64,000 nucleotides of DNA from Oryzomicrobium terrae. Lineage in GTDB: Bacteria > Pseudomonadota > Gammaproteobacteria > Burkholderiales > Rhodocyclaceae. The DNA lies in the NCBI RefSeq assembly GCF_008274805.1, contig NZ_CP022579.1, positions 1,426,001 through 1,490,000 of the forward strand. Reading direction: 5' to 3'. Made by a program: the position numbers and the translations under genes. How positions within the stretch are numbered: position 1 is the first letter of the stretch; each line of letters starts with the position of its first letter. Below are positions 25,301 to 32,825 of the stretch, in pieces. The notes below the pieces were generated by a model. That model was given only the letters and a program-made list of their open reading frames with translations. It had not been told where the DNA came from and did no database searches.

Positions 25301-26166
25301 AGCGGGCTGCCCTGCTGGCCCTGGGTGTGCTGATGCTCATGGGCGGCGCCGGCGGTCTGCCGTTCGCCGACGACGCTGCCGATGCAGCTGACGCCCTGGC
25401 CCAGTTGCTGGGCTACAACATCAGCACCAAGGCGGCACGCCAGGAATTGCTGGAGCAGGCCTTTGGCCGCGGTATCGCCGGGTTCATCGAGAAGGGCATC
25501 ACCGGCCTGCCCGGGGCGCCGATCGATGTGTCTGGCCGCCTTGGCCTGGGCAACCTGATTCCGGGCACGGGCCTGCTGCAGAGCAAGACGAGCCATACCA
25601 GCGACGTGCTGGAGATCGTTGGCCCGGCTGGTGACTTCGCCAAGCGTATCGGCGAGGGGGCTGCCCAAGTACTACACGGCAACATCGCCAGCGGCCTGCT
25701 CACCATGGCCCCCCAGGCAGTGCGCAATGCGGCCAAGGGGGCCGACATGGCTGCCACCGGGATGTACCGGGACGCCAAGGGGTACAAGGTTCTCGATACC
25801 AACCCGCTTGAAGCAGCGGCGAAGGCGATCGGCTTCCAGCCCCAGAGCGTTGCACGCATCCAGGAGGCCAACGCCGAGGCCCAGCAGGCAAAGAACTTCT
25901 ACAACCTACGGGCCCAGGAGATCCGGGCAAAGTGGGCGCAGGGCATTTTCGAGAATGACCCGGGCAAGGTGAAGGAGGCCCGGGAGGAAATCGCAGACTG
26001 GAATGCCAAGAATCCGGATCAGCGGATGCTGATCACCGTCCCCTCGGTGATGAAGCGGGTTAAGGAGATGCGCAAGTCCAAGGATCAGCGGATTGCCGAC
26101 ACCGCACCCAAGGCGATGCGTGCCCAGATCCGGGCGGATCTGGCCCAGGCCAGGGAGGCACCGTAA
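19342..26166 (+). CDS. Giant polyvalent virion protein (LPD-type, 2274 aa) with metallopeptidase and nuclease-like domains
   Basis: I choose ATG 19342, overlapping the previous stop. Domains in order: a small N-terminal module (TYKITGADGKAVTL); an LPD1-like domain about residues 240-420 with FGFRGVEFGNW and a zinc-peptidase motif H331-EWFH then ALDH; a second HELQH at 801-805; a third HEMSH at 1000-1004; a PBECR-type (barnase/EndoU/ColicinE5-RelE-like) nuclease-like region about 1165-1280 with FRNGLGWVDFVWGD and KKGIAHIIARR; a long helical part; and an LPD38-like C-terminus with hydrophobic helix ALLALGVLMLMGGAGG near residue 1995. Such proteins are carried in the virion and ejected into the cell. 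The three HExxH motifs are seen; activity is inferred. Confidence 0.75.
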   Translation: MTCTYKITGADGKAVTLTGQNAMKAYLAEGGLQELLPGWGGSASEILSDEQVAAQKPAPVMAAKGAITDFGEKIGGARKDKATSGAKRASKPTDERPAWARRFEISQVVSSNRLGEVGRWVIRDTRKTDFLGQAKKMPGDYSTREEAEKALPLLAVAQKHRVVSAGKDGGWEIWRDVTDRKRVKVVEQTFPSRDEALRYMADNAEAIINTSTTFGETDLPRPQSTQREGVERRTGPAKDTDFTDTFGFRGVEFGNWNNQEERQQLLDDAYDGLLDLAEVMGIPPRAMSLNGELALAFGARGHGLSGARAHYEPNKAVINLTKMNGAGSLAHEWFHALDHYFGRQDGKSSTEWVTDKDGTRSLKASNSFENDAASSGFRRTNSGVREEVRGAYQALMKTMTLKAEQYVEDTARADRFVAGARQNVADQLQRMRQDLAEQKDPQYWKRNNKPATAEQLAQFDTVAQQIIEGTALEAELRSSVKEGTRVSSRSIMSGARWTNDALEALSAINKAVRGRSGFTSDQAGILDRLRDSMSTYSARLKMLADAQSGSEKTKQVPTSFAMDAKELDQGRGSDYWTTPHEMAARAFQGYVEDKIAAGGGKSPFLNHAPERAVIETPWGWKRPYPHGAERKAINAAFDKLVATIQVKDGENGNKVLFSFAGRKAQGADLHALNTAQQRLARGEDAEAVRQATGWHRGADGKWRFEISDHQASIAVGGLTAGDVIDLARVVAMADGRNQVAVGDVLAHDRLFAAYPHLADIPVSVMPSGERSTAKLRNRGGKLTLEVKAGVPRAELPSVLMHELQHAIQLKEGFALGGTAKPLAGGAVSALDQAGAITYRRLAGEVEARNTQARMNMSPRARMDIAPEESADIPASQVLVTFNGRDLADLPGPRNASGAPMTERALVRAFDRQFPNLGKALRTMLARGRAGKRGGVVLLDDADPLHIARAFTSKTGTALSKSVQLFSDAGQVNGFFDPKSGMTFLVGPNLNPVTGPAVLLHEMSHGQQRTALDRRALEMLTTRGSVKNAELRAFLDRVAARMGSVGESGNAAEATAYIVEQAVMEGRSQGFTVADGRFLSWVDQNLGQRVGDFLRSALAMVRAFMLRHGMGVGEVTVDDLVGYAMVGMERAARGAVGGVEPAFSRSAMKSVEANVSRGREAMSNALNDRNSVHRAMFRNGLGWVDFVWGDEKKGIAHIIARRIAADHMTRSDVERMLTESVVETIARGSELRRNEFGGAVRLVLTHNQNEAILIRKPGSNAWMLTSFNVKPGAEAGGATQSSATQDAPIRSRGAQGAGKSIVDQDGDMNNAPGIKFSRSGLREVASLATAELDKAFSAPGGLSWWHKTVGTMYNLAQRSPAFKPVFEAAQGFVDDVSHYANDAADLAPKLLPKLDGWRDIMKSPVSAEDNKVLAVPVFEGSLSWTRDESGKPVRVDDVAAEAARMTTEQKAEDLRRRDKLPEGMLRAWQALPPEQFAKMIDSRYESQLLKPGVVWTDAELRDMFKLNDGQVALYREFRAAVDRSLDTMARADMLRFGGEDVKALRQQVMDTPSVQDAALLLRDHLSDTADAWPGRATDLLNVANGIMERAEKVTQLQAEGYAPLSRFGKYSVDVVDQTGERQYFGLFETKREANQMAEQMRAAFPGAEVSQGTMSEEAYKLFSGVTPETLELFGNALGFNSTGDSAQDRAFQQYLRLTKTNRSAMKRLIHRQGIAGYSEDVGRVLAAFVYSNARQTAAGLNLGDLTEAVDAIPKEQGELKDAAVRLAEYIKNPQEEAQAVRGLLFAQYLGGSIASAFVNMTQPVAVTFPWLSQYGGAKKAAAEIGRAAKEMAAKGHKYEDDLARALHEAEEDGTVSPQEVHQLMAQAQGRGSLRSGDGTKQGEALATAANGLKRLAFAWGKVFGLAEQANRRVTFIAAYRMGKEQGMADPAGFARQAVKETQFVYSKASKMQWGRGAVGGTLMTFKTYSIAYLELLHRMYTQGGPEGKRAALLALGVLMLMGGAGGLPFADDAADAADALAQLLGYNISTKAARQELLEQAFGRGIAGFIEKGITGLPGAPIDVSGRLGLGNLIPGTGLLQSKTSHTSDVLEIVGPAGDFAKRIGEGAAQVLHGNIASGLLTMAPQAVRNAAKGADMAATGMYRDAKGYKVLDTNPLEAAAKAIGFQPQSVARIQEANAEAQQAKNFYNLRAQEIRAKWAQGIFENDPGKVKEAREEIADWNAKNPDQRMLITVPSVMKRVKEMRKSKDQRIADTAPKAMRAQIRADLAQAREAP

Positions 26167-26219
26167 CGGACCCCTTGTAGGGTTGGTCTTGGCCGGCGGC
26201 ATTGGCAACACTGATTGCC

Positions 26220-26579
26220 ATGAAGCCGGCCAAGACGAAACTCACCATTTTCCAGGGCGCCACATTCCGGAAGCGCTTTACCTGGTACAGCCCCGGAGGG
26301 ACGCAGCCCATTGATCTGACGGGCTGCACGGCGCGCATGCAGGTTCGCCTGGAGATAGATGATCCCGCCGTGCTTCTGGATCTGACCACGGAGAACGGCG
26401 GAATCACGCTTGGCGGGGTGGCCGGCACCGTGGACCTGCTCGTGTCCGATACGGACACCTCCCATATTTCCTGGGACACCGGGGTTTTTGACCTGGAAAT
26501 CAAGTTCGCCAATGGCGACGTTGTTCGCATGGTCTACGGCCCCGTCGTTGTCTCGCCCGAGGTGACACGCAGTGCCTGA
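26220..26579 (+). CDS. Phage tail protein, beta-sandwich type
   Basis: A 119-residue protein from ATG 26220; an in-frame TTG at 26202 is possible. The pattern of an N-terminal KLTIFQGATF strand, then W-GG-PIDLTGCTARMQVR and D-LEIKFANGDVVRM strands, fits the small beta-sandwich proteins often found at the head of phage fibre or baseplate operons (BppU N-terminal-like). The ribosome site is weak. Its 3' end overlaps the next GTG start by 8 bases, so it begins the fibre operon after the giant protein. Family name is uncertain. Confidence 0.5.
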   Translation: MKPAKTKLTIFQGATFRKRFTWYSPGGTQPIDLTGCTARMQVRLEIDDPAVLLDLTTENGGITLGGVAGTVDLLVSDTDTSHISWDTGVFDLEIKFANGDVVRMVYGPVVVSPEVTRSA

Positions 26580-27048
26580 CCTGATCGTCACCAATGAGGA
26601 ATTGGTCGTCCTCGAAACGGAGGAAGTGATCAGCCTGATCGCCTCAGCCGAGCAGGGCCCCCCGGGACCACCAGGGCTGGCTGGTCTACCGGGCGGTTCT
26701 TCACTCACGTACCCGGCCGGCACCGCCCTTGGCGGCCACCGCATGGTGCTGCTGGATGCCACCGGCAGCGCGGTCTATGCCGACGCGACCGACCCGTCGC
26801 ACGCCCTGAAAGTGCTCGGTATGACGGTCGGCGCCGCCGTGGCCGGTTACCCGGTCGACATCCAGACCGGCGGTGAGATCACCGAGCCGACCTGGAGCTG
26901 GGACGTGTCCCTGCCGGTTTTCCTTGGTGCAAACGGACTTCTGACCCAGGTCGTGCCCGCCGCACCCTCCGCCTTCTCGTTGGTCGTGGGAATCCCGCTC
27001 TCGCCGACCACGCTTTACGTCAGCCTGCGGGAACCCATCCTCATCTAA
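26572..27048 (+). CDS. Collagen-like phage fibre protein
   Basis: A 158-residue protein starting at GTG 26572, 8 bases after GAGGTG. After an acidic 25-residue start comes a short Gly-X-Y run, GPPGPPGLAGLPGG (about residues 29-42), which forms a trimeric collagen-like stalk in many phage fibres. The remainder is beta-rich with Ala/Thr/Val. The repeated sequence is short enough that it would vary by slippage. Position at the start of the fibre cluster and the trimeric stalk support a head- or tail-fibre component. Confidence 0.6.
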   Translation: MPDLIVTNEELVVLETEEVISLIASAEQGPPGPPGLAGLPGGSSLTYPAGTALGGHRMVLLDATGSAVYADATDPSHALKVLGMTVGAAVAGYPVDIQTGGEITEPTWSWDVSLPVFLGANGLLTQVVPAAPSAFSLVVGIPLSPTTLYVSLREPILI

Positions 27049-27060
27049 GGAGAACCTTCC

Positions 27061-27666
27061 ATGGGCACCGCTTCCGCCAAGAAGTTCATCAAGAACAATG
27101 CTGGGCAGCTGACCGAAGAGGCCGCGCTCACCACGTCCGCTGGCGCTGCTGACGCGGACAAGATTCCTGCGCTCAACGCCTCCGGCGTGCTGGACGCGAC
27201 CATCGTCAACGCCAAGAACGCCTCTGCCGGGGCCGCCGATGCGGGCAAGGTCGTGCAGCTCGACTCCACCGGTCGCATCGACAACTCGATGATGCCCGTG
27301 GGTATTGGTGCTGACACCGCGATCATCCCGGCGTCCGAAGCGCTGGCAGCCGGCGACTACGTGAACATCTGGAACAACGCGGGCTCATTCAACGTCCGCA
27401 AAGCCGACGCCACCACCGCCGGCAAGGAAGCTCACGGCTTCGTTCTGGCCGCTGTGTCCAACGGCGCCAACGCCACGGTGTACTTCGAAGGCAGCAACAC
27501 CCAGGTGACCGGGCAGGCCGCGGGCAACGTGTTCCTATCCACCACCCCTGGGCTCGGCTCGGCCACTGCGCCGACCGGCAGCGGCAACGTCGTGCAGCGG
27601 ATCGGCTTCGCTACCAGCGCCACTGCGGTGAACTTCCAGTCTCAGACCCCGGTGGTCCTGGCCTAA
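27061..27666 (+). CDS. Phage fibre/structural protein with AGDYVNIW-NNAG domain
   Basis: A 201-residue protein with AAGGAG 7 bases before ATG 27061. The first 80 residues hold a repeated SAGAADADKI/SAGAADAGKV unit, typical of phage proteins that polymerise along a shaft. The C-terminal half carries the widespread phage motif AAGDYVNIWNNAG then VRKADATTAGK-AHGF, V-YFEG-N and ends with NFQ-PVVLA. This domain occurs in capsid and tail fibre proteins that decorate the virion. The role in this phage is inferred from family and position. Confidence 0.55.
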   Translation: MGTASAKKFIKNNAGQLTEEAALTTSAGAADADKIPALNASGVLDATIVNAKNASAGAADAGKVVQLDSTGRIDNSMMPVGIGADTAIIPASEALAAGDYVNIWNNAGSFNVRKADATTAGKEAHGFVLAAVSNGANATVYFEGSNTQVTGQAAGNVFLSTTPGLGSATAPTGSGNVVQRIGFATSATAVNFQSQTPVVLA

Positions 27667-27680
27667 GCGGGTAGCCAGTC

Positions 27681-28139
27681 ATGGCCGACGTAATCCCGCT
27701 CAAGGCAAAGCGCAGCGGCGCGGACGTAGTTGCCCTGGCCGAGTTCGGCACGGGCGACACGATCCCAGCCGCCGTGCTTCCGGCCGTTGCCGCGCGCACC
27801 GACGTGTCGAAGACCTTCAAGGCGCAGCAGGTCCCGTATGCAGGGGCGCTCACCGACGGCGCCACCATCGCCTGGGATGGCGACGCGAACGGCCAAGTCG
27901 TGAGTGTGACGACCGCGGCCGCCCGAACCTTCGGTGCGCCGACCAACATCAAGCAGAACGCGCTCTACGTCCTGATCTTGACCACTGGTGGTTTCACGCC
28001 CTCGTGGAATACCGCGTTCAAGTGGCCTTCGGGCGGAGCGCCGTCGCCTCTGGTCAGCGGCGTCTACGTGTTCACCTTTGTCGGCGGGGCGAGTAACACC
28101 CTGATCCCCACCGGCCCGGGCTACCTCACCGGAGCTTGA
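27681..28139 (+). CDS. Small phage fibre-associated protein
   Basis: A 152-residue Ala/Thr/Gly-rich protein without signal peptide. It begins MADVIPLKAKRSGADVVALAEF, a start found on several phage fibre tip or linker proteins, and the C-terminal half (KQNALYVLILTTGGF, SGVYVFTFVGG) has the regular beta-strand pattern of a tip domain. It lies between two fibre genes with short spacing, and the next gene starts two bases after its stop. I do not recognise a named family. Confidence 0.5.
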   Translation: MADVIPLKAKRSGADVVALAEFGTGDTIPAAVLPAVAARTDVSKTFKAQQVPYAGALTDGATIAWDGDANGQVVSVTTAAARTFGAPTNIKQNALYVLILTTGGFTPSWNTAFKWPSGGAPSPLVSGVYVFTFVGGASNTLIPTGPGYLTGA

Positions 28140-28140
28140 T

Positions 28141-30396
28141 GTGTTTCCGCCCATCCCCTCCGGCAGCCCTGGGACGTACTCCGTCCCAAACTCGCTCCGC
28201 TTCCGGTACGCCGCGCAGTCGTACCTGAGCCGCACGCTCGCAGCGACTTCGATGAGCGGGACGATTCGCACGATCAGCTTCTGGGTGAAGCGGGGGGCTC
28301 TCGCGCCGTCCGGCATCCACAATCTCTTCTACGAAGGGAACGTGGGTGCGTCGGCGAACATGGTGAACATCGACTTCATCAACGACCAGCTCCGCGTCAC
28401 GTTCGACACTGCGGTGACGTACCGGCTCGTCACCAGCGCGTACTTTCGGGACCCCGGCGCGCACATGCACATCTGCGTGGGGATCGACACGACCCAGGCG
28501 ACCGCGGCGAATCGGGTGACGCTTGAGATCAACGGCGTGCCCGTGACTTCGTTCGCCACGGCCGCTTACCCGCCGCAGAACCACACGTTCCTCACGGCCT
28601 CCGGCAACGTCCAGTATTGGGGCGGGTACACCACCTCTATCCCGTCCGAGTCCTACCTGAGTGAGTGCCGCTTCATCGACGGCATGAAGCTGCCCGCGAG
28701 TAGCTTCGGGCAGTTCGACGCGGCAACCGGAGTGTGGGTGCCTAAAGCATGGGCCGGGACGTATGGCACGAACGGCTGCTACCTGGACTTCAAGGATGGG
28801 AGCAGCTTAGCCAACCTGTGTCTGGACCGCTCGGGTAATGGGAATAACTTCACTGCGAACAGCATCAGCCTCACCGCGGGGGCGGCGTACGACTGGTCGT
28901 CGGATACCCCATCGAACAACTTCTGTACGCTGAACCCACTCAACGGCTTGGCCGCGGTGTCGCTCGGCTGGGGCGCCCTCAACATCCTCGCGTCCACGAC
29001 GACCGGACATCGTTACGGCACCATGGCTCTGCCGACGCAGGGCAAGTGGTATTGGGAGCTGGCAGTCACTAGCGGCACTGGCGGCGTAGGGGTAGGAGTC
29101 ATTGGCGATACGACGGACGGCACCACCTACAGCACGTCCCGCATGTACACCAACGACGGGCAGAAGTATCTGGGGACTACCGCGAGTGCGTATGCCGCCA
29201 CGTGGACGACCAACGATGTCATCAGCGTCCTGTTCGACGCCGATGCAGGCACGCTCGCGTTCTGGAAGAACGGCACTTCCCAGGGCACCGCGTTCACCGG
29301 ACTTACCGGAACGTGGTATCCGCTGTTCCGCATCGCCGGTACGTCGATCGCTGGTTGGATCAACTTCGGGCAGCGGCCATTCACCTACACCCCTACGACG
29401 GGGTTCAAGGCCCTGTGCACGGCCAACTTGCCCGACCCCGCTATCAAGAAGCCAAACCAGCACTTCGACGTGAAGCTGGATACCGGGGCGAATATCAAAG
29501 CGACTGCCGAGGCGGTGTTTAGCGGCGCCGCATTCCTGGAGTGGATCAAGGACCGCGCGAACGCGACCAACTGGCAGCAGGTCGACACGGTACGTGGCAC
29601 GTCCGCCGTCTTGCAGTCGAACACCACCAACGCGGAGACGACGTTCTCGACTCCTTCGGGGAGCAGCGTCGCGGCGGTGTGGAAGGCCGGCGGGGCCGCA
29701 GCGGCGAATACTTCGGGTAGCACCACCGCGCAGGTCAGCCCGAATACTTCGAGCGGGTTCAGTGTCGCAACTTATACCGGCACTGGCGCCAACGCCACTG
29801 TTGGGCACGGCCTCGGCGTCGCGCCCAAGTTGGTGATCGTGAAGTCTCGGACCGACAGTTCCAACAACTGGATGGTCTACCACGCGTCGCTCGGTGCAGG
29901 GAACTATCTGCTACTCAACCTCTCCGCGGTCTCTTCTGCCGCAGCGACGGTTTGGAACAGCACCGCGCCTACAGCATCCGTGTTCTCGATCGGTTCGGCA
30001 AACGGCTCCAACCAGAACGGCATGAGCTATGTCGCGTACTGTTTTGCTGAGGTTGACGGCTTTTCGAGGATTGGTAACTACACCGGCAATGGCTCCGCAG
30101 ACGGTACGTTCGTTTGGTGTGGCTTCCGCCCTCGGTGGATTCTGATCAAACGTGTCACCGGCGCCTCTGACTGGATGCTCCTCGACACTGCGCGCAGCCC
30201 TAACAACGCAGCGGCGCTGCTGGTGTATCCGTCTCTCGCCAACGTAGAGGGCGACGGCTCTGGGGCCGGGCAGGCCGTAGACATCCTGTCCAACGGATTC
30301 AAGTTGCGCGGTAGTAACGCGGCCCTCAACGGCGCTGAGAGCTACATCTTCGCGGCCTTCGCCGAGTTTCCGTTCAAGTACGCCAATGCGCGCTAA
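28141..30396 (+). CDS. Tail receptor-binding protein with LamG- and SPRY-like domains
   Basis: A 751-residue protein starting at GTG 28141, immediately after the preceding stop. Residues about 30-200 show a concanavalin/LamG-like jelly roll (TISFWVKRGALAPSG, LRVTFDTAVTYRL, VTLEINGVPV). Residues about 280-420 form a SPRY-like domain (GKWYWELAVTSGTGGVGVG, ISVLFDADAGTLAFWKNG, WYPLFRIAG). The C-terminal 190 residues match a domain common in phage tail proteins (GLGVAPKLVIVKSRT, ANGWMVYH-like, FRPRWILIKRVTGASDWMLLD, ending FAEFPFKYANAR). These sugar- and protein-binding folds indicate host-surface recognition. It is the largest of the fibre cluster. Confidence 0.65.
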   Translation: MFPPIPSGSPGTYSVPNSLRFRYAAQSYLSRTLAATSMSGTIRTISFWVKRGALAPSGIHNLFYEGNVGASANMVNIDFINDQLRVTFDTAVTYRLVTSAYFRDPGAHMHICVGIDTTQATAANRVTLEINGVPVTSFATAAYPPQNHTFLTASGNVQYWGGYTTSIPSESYLSECRFIDGMKLPASSFGQFDAATGVWVPKAWAGTYGTNGCYLDFKDGSSLANLCLDRSGNGNNFTANSISLTAGAAYDWSSDTPSNNFCTLNPLNGLAAVSLGWGALNILASTTTGHRYGTMALPTQGKWYWELAVTSGTGGVGVGVIGDTTDGTTYSTSRMYTNDGQKYLGTTASAYAATWTTNDVISVLFDADAGTLAFWKNGTSQGTAFTGLTGTWYPLFRIAGTSIAGWINFGQRPFTYTPTTGFKALCTANLPDPAIKKPNQHFDVKLDTGANIKATAEAVFSGAAFLEWIKDRANATNWQQVDTVRGTSAVLQSNTTNAETTFSTPSGSSVAAVWKAGGAAAANTSGSTTAQVSPNTSSGFSVATYTGTGANATVGHGLGVAPKLVIVKSRTDSSNNWMVYHASLGAGNYLLLNLSAVSSAAATVWNSTAPTASVFSIGSANGSNQNGMSYVAYCFAEVDGFSRIGNYTGNGSADGTFVWCGFRPRWILIKRVTGASDWMLLDTARSPNNAAALLVYPSLANVEGDGSGAGQAVDILSNGFKLRGSNAALNGAESYIFAAFAEFPFKYANAR

Positions 30397-30405
30397 GGAC
30401 AACCA

Positions 30406-30789
30406 ATGACAATCTTCGTTCGCAATGGCCGCCGCTTCAATATCCATGCTCCGCAGGAGATCGACGGCGTGCTCTATCCCAGCTTCGTCGACCCGGAGCT
30501 GCGCGCTGCGCTCGGCATCCTGGAGGTCGACGTGCCGGAGCGCGAGTCGGAGGAGACGCACTTCGTCCAAGAGCTGGATGAGGCGCCCTTTGTCATCAAC
30601 ACCCCAAAGCCAGCGGACATGGTCTTCCAGTCGAAGACCAGCAAGGTGCAGGCGCAGCGCGCGGCCGCATACCGTGAGGAGGCGGACCCGCTGTTCTTCA
30701 AGGCCCAGCGTGGCGACGCCACGATGGATGATTGGCTGGCGAAGGTCGCAGAGATCAAGGCCCGCTTCCCCGATCCTCTGCCGGAGTAA
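30406..30789 (+). CDS. Phage tail-fibre accessory/assembly-type protein
   Basis: A 127-residue soluble acidic protein, 9 bases after the receptor-binding gene. It starts MTIFVRNGRRFNIHAPQEID and ends with a charged helix, AYREEADPLFFKAQRGDA, then WLAKVAEIKARFPDPLPE; this C-terminal helix is frequent in proteins encoded directly downstream of phage fibre genes, where some act as assembly chaperones. The role is inferred from position and the C-terminal pattern. Confidence 0.5.
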   Translation: MTIFVRNGRRFNIHAPQEIDGVLYPSFVDPELRAALGILEVDVPERESEETHFVQELDEAPFVINTPKPADMVFQSKTSKVQAQRAAAYREEADPLFFKAQRGDATMDDWLAKVAEIKARFPDPLPE

Positions 30790-30792
30790 GCC

Positions 30793-31434
30793 ATGCGCCG
30801 TCGTCCACTTGTCGTCGTCGGTGGAGCGGTCGGAGAACTTCCGATTGGCGACACGCTGTCGAACACCAACGTCCCTGTTTACGACGCTGCGGGCACGCTA
30901 CACCTGCTCCTGCTGACCTCGGACGGGAAGGTGCCGTTCATCATCGCTGACGGTACGACACACAGCGACGTGCCTTTGGTGGAGGGTGATTCGAGCCCGG
31001 GTCTTGGCGACCTCGCATACCAGATGGCGAACGCCGTCTCCATCACTGGAGGCACCGTCGGCGGCAAGGACGTGACGGCGCTCGTCGATACGTCGACCGC
31101 GCAGACGCTCAGCAACAAGAGCATCCGGCAGTCGATCAACGCGCAGACCGGCACGACCTTCACCCCGGCGCTCTCCGACGCCGGCAAGCTCGTCACCCTG
31201 AACAACGCCGCTGCGATCGCGCTCACCATCCCGCCGAACAGCAGCGTTGCTTTCGGCGTTGGGGACTCCGTGGACTTCGCCCAGATCGGAGCAGGGCAGG
31301 TGACCGTGTCGCCCGGCTCTGGAGTGACGCTCATCGCCACGCCCGGCCTGAAGTTCCGTGCTCAAGGCTCGGCGGCAACGGCAGTGAAGATCGCCACCGA
31401 CACGTGGCTCCTGGTCGGAGACCTGTCGGCATGA
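30793..31434 (+). CDS. Phage fibre-type protein
   Basis: A 213-residue Ala/Thr/Gly/Val-rich protein. The first half includes DVTALVDTSTAQTLSNKSI, a shaft-type pattern often repeated in phage fibres (the TLSNKS unit), and the second half has a beta-domain with GKLVTLNNAAAIALTIPP, DSVDFAQIGAGQVTVSPGSG, common at fibre tips. Its stop overlaps the start of the next gene (ATGA). No signal peptide or membrane segment. Likely a minor fibre or adaptor for the propeller protein that follows. Confidence 0.55.
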   Translation: MRRRPLVVVGGAVGELPIGDTLSNTNVPVYDAAGTLHLLLLTSDGKVPFIIADGTTHSDVPLVEGDSSPGLGDLAYQMANAVSITGGTVGGKDVTALVDTSTAQTLSNKSIRQSINAQTGTTFTPALSDAGKLVTLNNAAAIALTIPPNSSVAFGVGDSVDFAQIGAGQVTVSPGSGVTLIATPGLKFRAQGSAATAVKIATDTWLLVGDLSA

Positions 31435-32471
31435 GGCGGGTAGGCTTCTTCGGCGGGGCGGTGGTCGGACCACCCGGGCTACCCGAGTCGTATCTGGCCG
31501 TCAGCATGGTCTCCTCGGAAGACGTGCCTTCTATCGGCATCTACAGGCGTGATGGTGATGCGCTGATCAGATTGAGTGGGCCAATACCGGCGCCAACACT
31601 AGAGCCGAAAGGGCTCGCCTTCTCACCCGACGGAACGCACCTCGCTGTCGGCCTGGGCACTGGTTCAGCGGCCGCCAGCTTTGCTGTCTACGACCGCGTC
31701 GGAGATACGTTCACAAAGACGGCACAGAACCTATCCGGTTATACCACCGACCCAATAGCCTATTCTCCGGACGGCTCGCACTTGCTGCTTGGTGGCGCCA
31801 CGAAGGGCAGCATGCCGGTGCTCAAACGGTCCGGCGCAACCTATAGCGCGCTCAGTGCGATTGCGTTTCCCGAGAGTACAGCCAGTTTTAGGGCGGCGGC
31901 GTACACGGCGAACGGTAGTCTTCTCATCGTCGCCACGCTCACCAGCAGGGAAGTACCAGATGGAGGCCAGCTGCACGTATATACACGCTCGGGCGATGCG
32001 TATGCCCGGGCGAGCACGATCACACTGCCAGGGACGTACTCACCACGAGCTGTGGCCGTCGCCCCCAATGGCGTACATGTGGCTGTCGCTTCCGACGACA
32101 CGGTACGAATCTACAAGCTCTCGGGCACTACGCTGACCCTTTTAACGTCGCTCACGTCGTGGCCGTCAGGTGTCGCGTTCTCGCCAGACAGCGGCTATTT
32201 GGCAGTTGGGACGTATCCCAACATCTCGTTATTCAAGCGTAGCGGGGACACATTCACGTCGCTGCCGGCGCCATCGGCCGGAGCCACGAACATGGTCTTC
32301 TCAGGCGACGGAAACTACCTGTCGTTCCTGACAGTGAGCGATTCCGGCACAACCTCGGTAACCACGTGCAAGCGTGTCGGTGACACGTTCACGATCTTGC
32401 CACCTCCTGCTGTTCAGCCGGAGCCTTATGTCTGGGGGTTGGCCGGGTATCCGCTCGCGCTATACGGGTAG
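31431..32471 (+). CDS. Beta-propeller phage protein
   Basis: A 346-residue protein from ATG 31431, coupled to the preceding stop. After a short N-terminal piece shared in style with the previous protein (RRVGFFGGAVVG), the rest is a series of about 45-residue blades with the pattern LAFSPDGTHLAV, IAYSPDGSHLLLGG, VAVAPNGVHVAVASDD, VAFSPDSGYLAVG, MVFSGDGNYLSF, each followed by a KR-SGDTFT strand. Six to seven such units suggest a WD40-like propeller, probably binding a surface ligand. Placed last in the fibre cluster just before lysis. GC is lower here than in head genes. Confidence 0.65.
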   Translation: MRRVGFFGGAVVGPPGLPESYLAVSMVSSEDVPSIGIYRRDGDALIRLSGPIPAPTLEPKGLAFSPDGTHLAVGLGTGSAAASFAVYDRVGDTFTKTAQNLSGYTTDPIAYSPDGSHLLLGGATKGSMPVLKRSGATYSALSAIAFPESTASFRAAAYTANGSLLIVATLTSREVPDGGQLHVYTRSGDAYARASTITLPGTYSPRAVAVAPNGVHVAVASDDTVRIYKLSGTTLTLLTSLTSWPSGVAFSPDSGYLAVGTYPNISLFKRSGDTFTSLPAPSAGATNMVFSGDGNYLSFLTVSDSGTTSVTTCKRVGDTFTILPPPAVQPEPYVWGLAGYPLALYG

Positions 32472-32567
32472 CTCCATGCCCTTTAAACCCCCCCTGTAGG
32501 GGTCGCGCCACTCGCGCCGGATCAGCAAAGTCCGTTCCTGGAATATCGAAACCCAGGAGCCCCTTCG

Positions 32568-32825
32568 ATGGAAGGAAAAATGCCGACGACAGTGAGTTAT
32601 TCCGGCGCGGCGGCGTCGATTCTGTCGTCTTTGACGCTCACGGAGTGGGGGATCGTTGTTGGCATCATCACTGCCATCGCGACCTTCGCGTTCAACATTT
32701 ACTACCAGATGCGCCGGGATAGCCGGGAGCAGGCCCAGTTCGAGGAAAGCATGCAACGCCTCAAGGGCGGCCGGCGGCCGGACGCCTGCTTTGAATGCGC
32801 TGGGGGCGAAGATGAACGGGGGTAG
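32568..32825 (+). CDS. Holin, HP1-type, with two in-frame starts
   Basis: An 85-codon small membrane protein. From ATG 32568 (AGGAG at 32554-32558) it reads MEGKMPTT; a second ATG at 32580 has its own GGAAGG-A site. After a polar N-terminus there is one hydrophobic span, EWGIVVGIITAIATFAFNIYY, followed by a charged tail with QMRRDSREQAQFEESMQRLK, the pattern of HP1-family holins. Holins collect in the inner membrane and permeabilise or depolarise it to time lysis. The extra EGK at the longer start may give an antiholin form. The gene overlaps the endolysin by 14 bases. Confidence 0.8.
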   Translation: MEGKMPTTVSYSGAAASILSSLTLTEWGIVVGIITAIATFAFNIYYQMRRDSREQAQFEESMQRLKGGRRPDACFECAGGEDERG

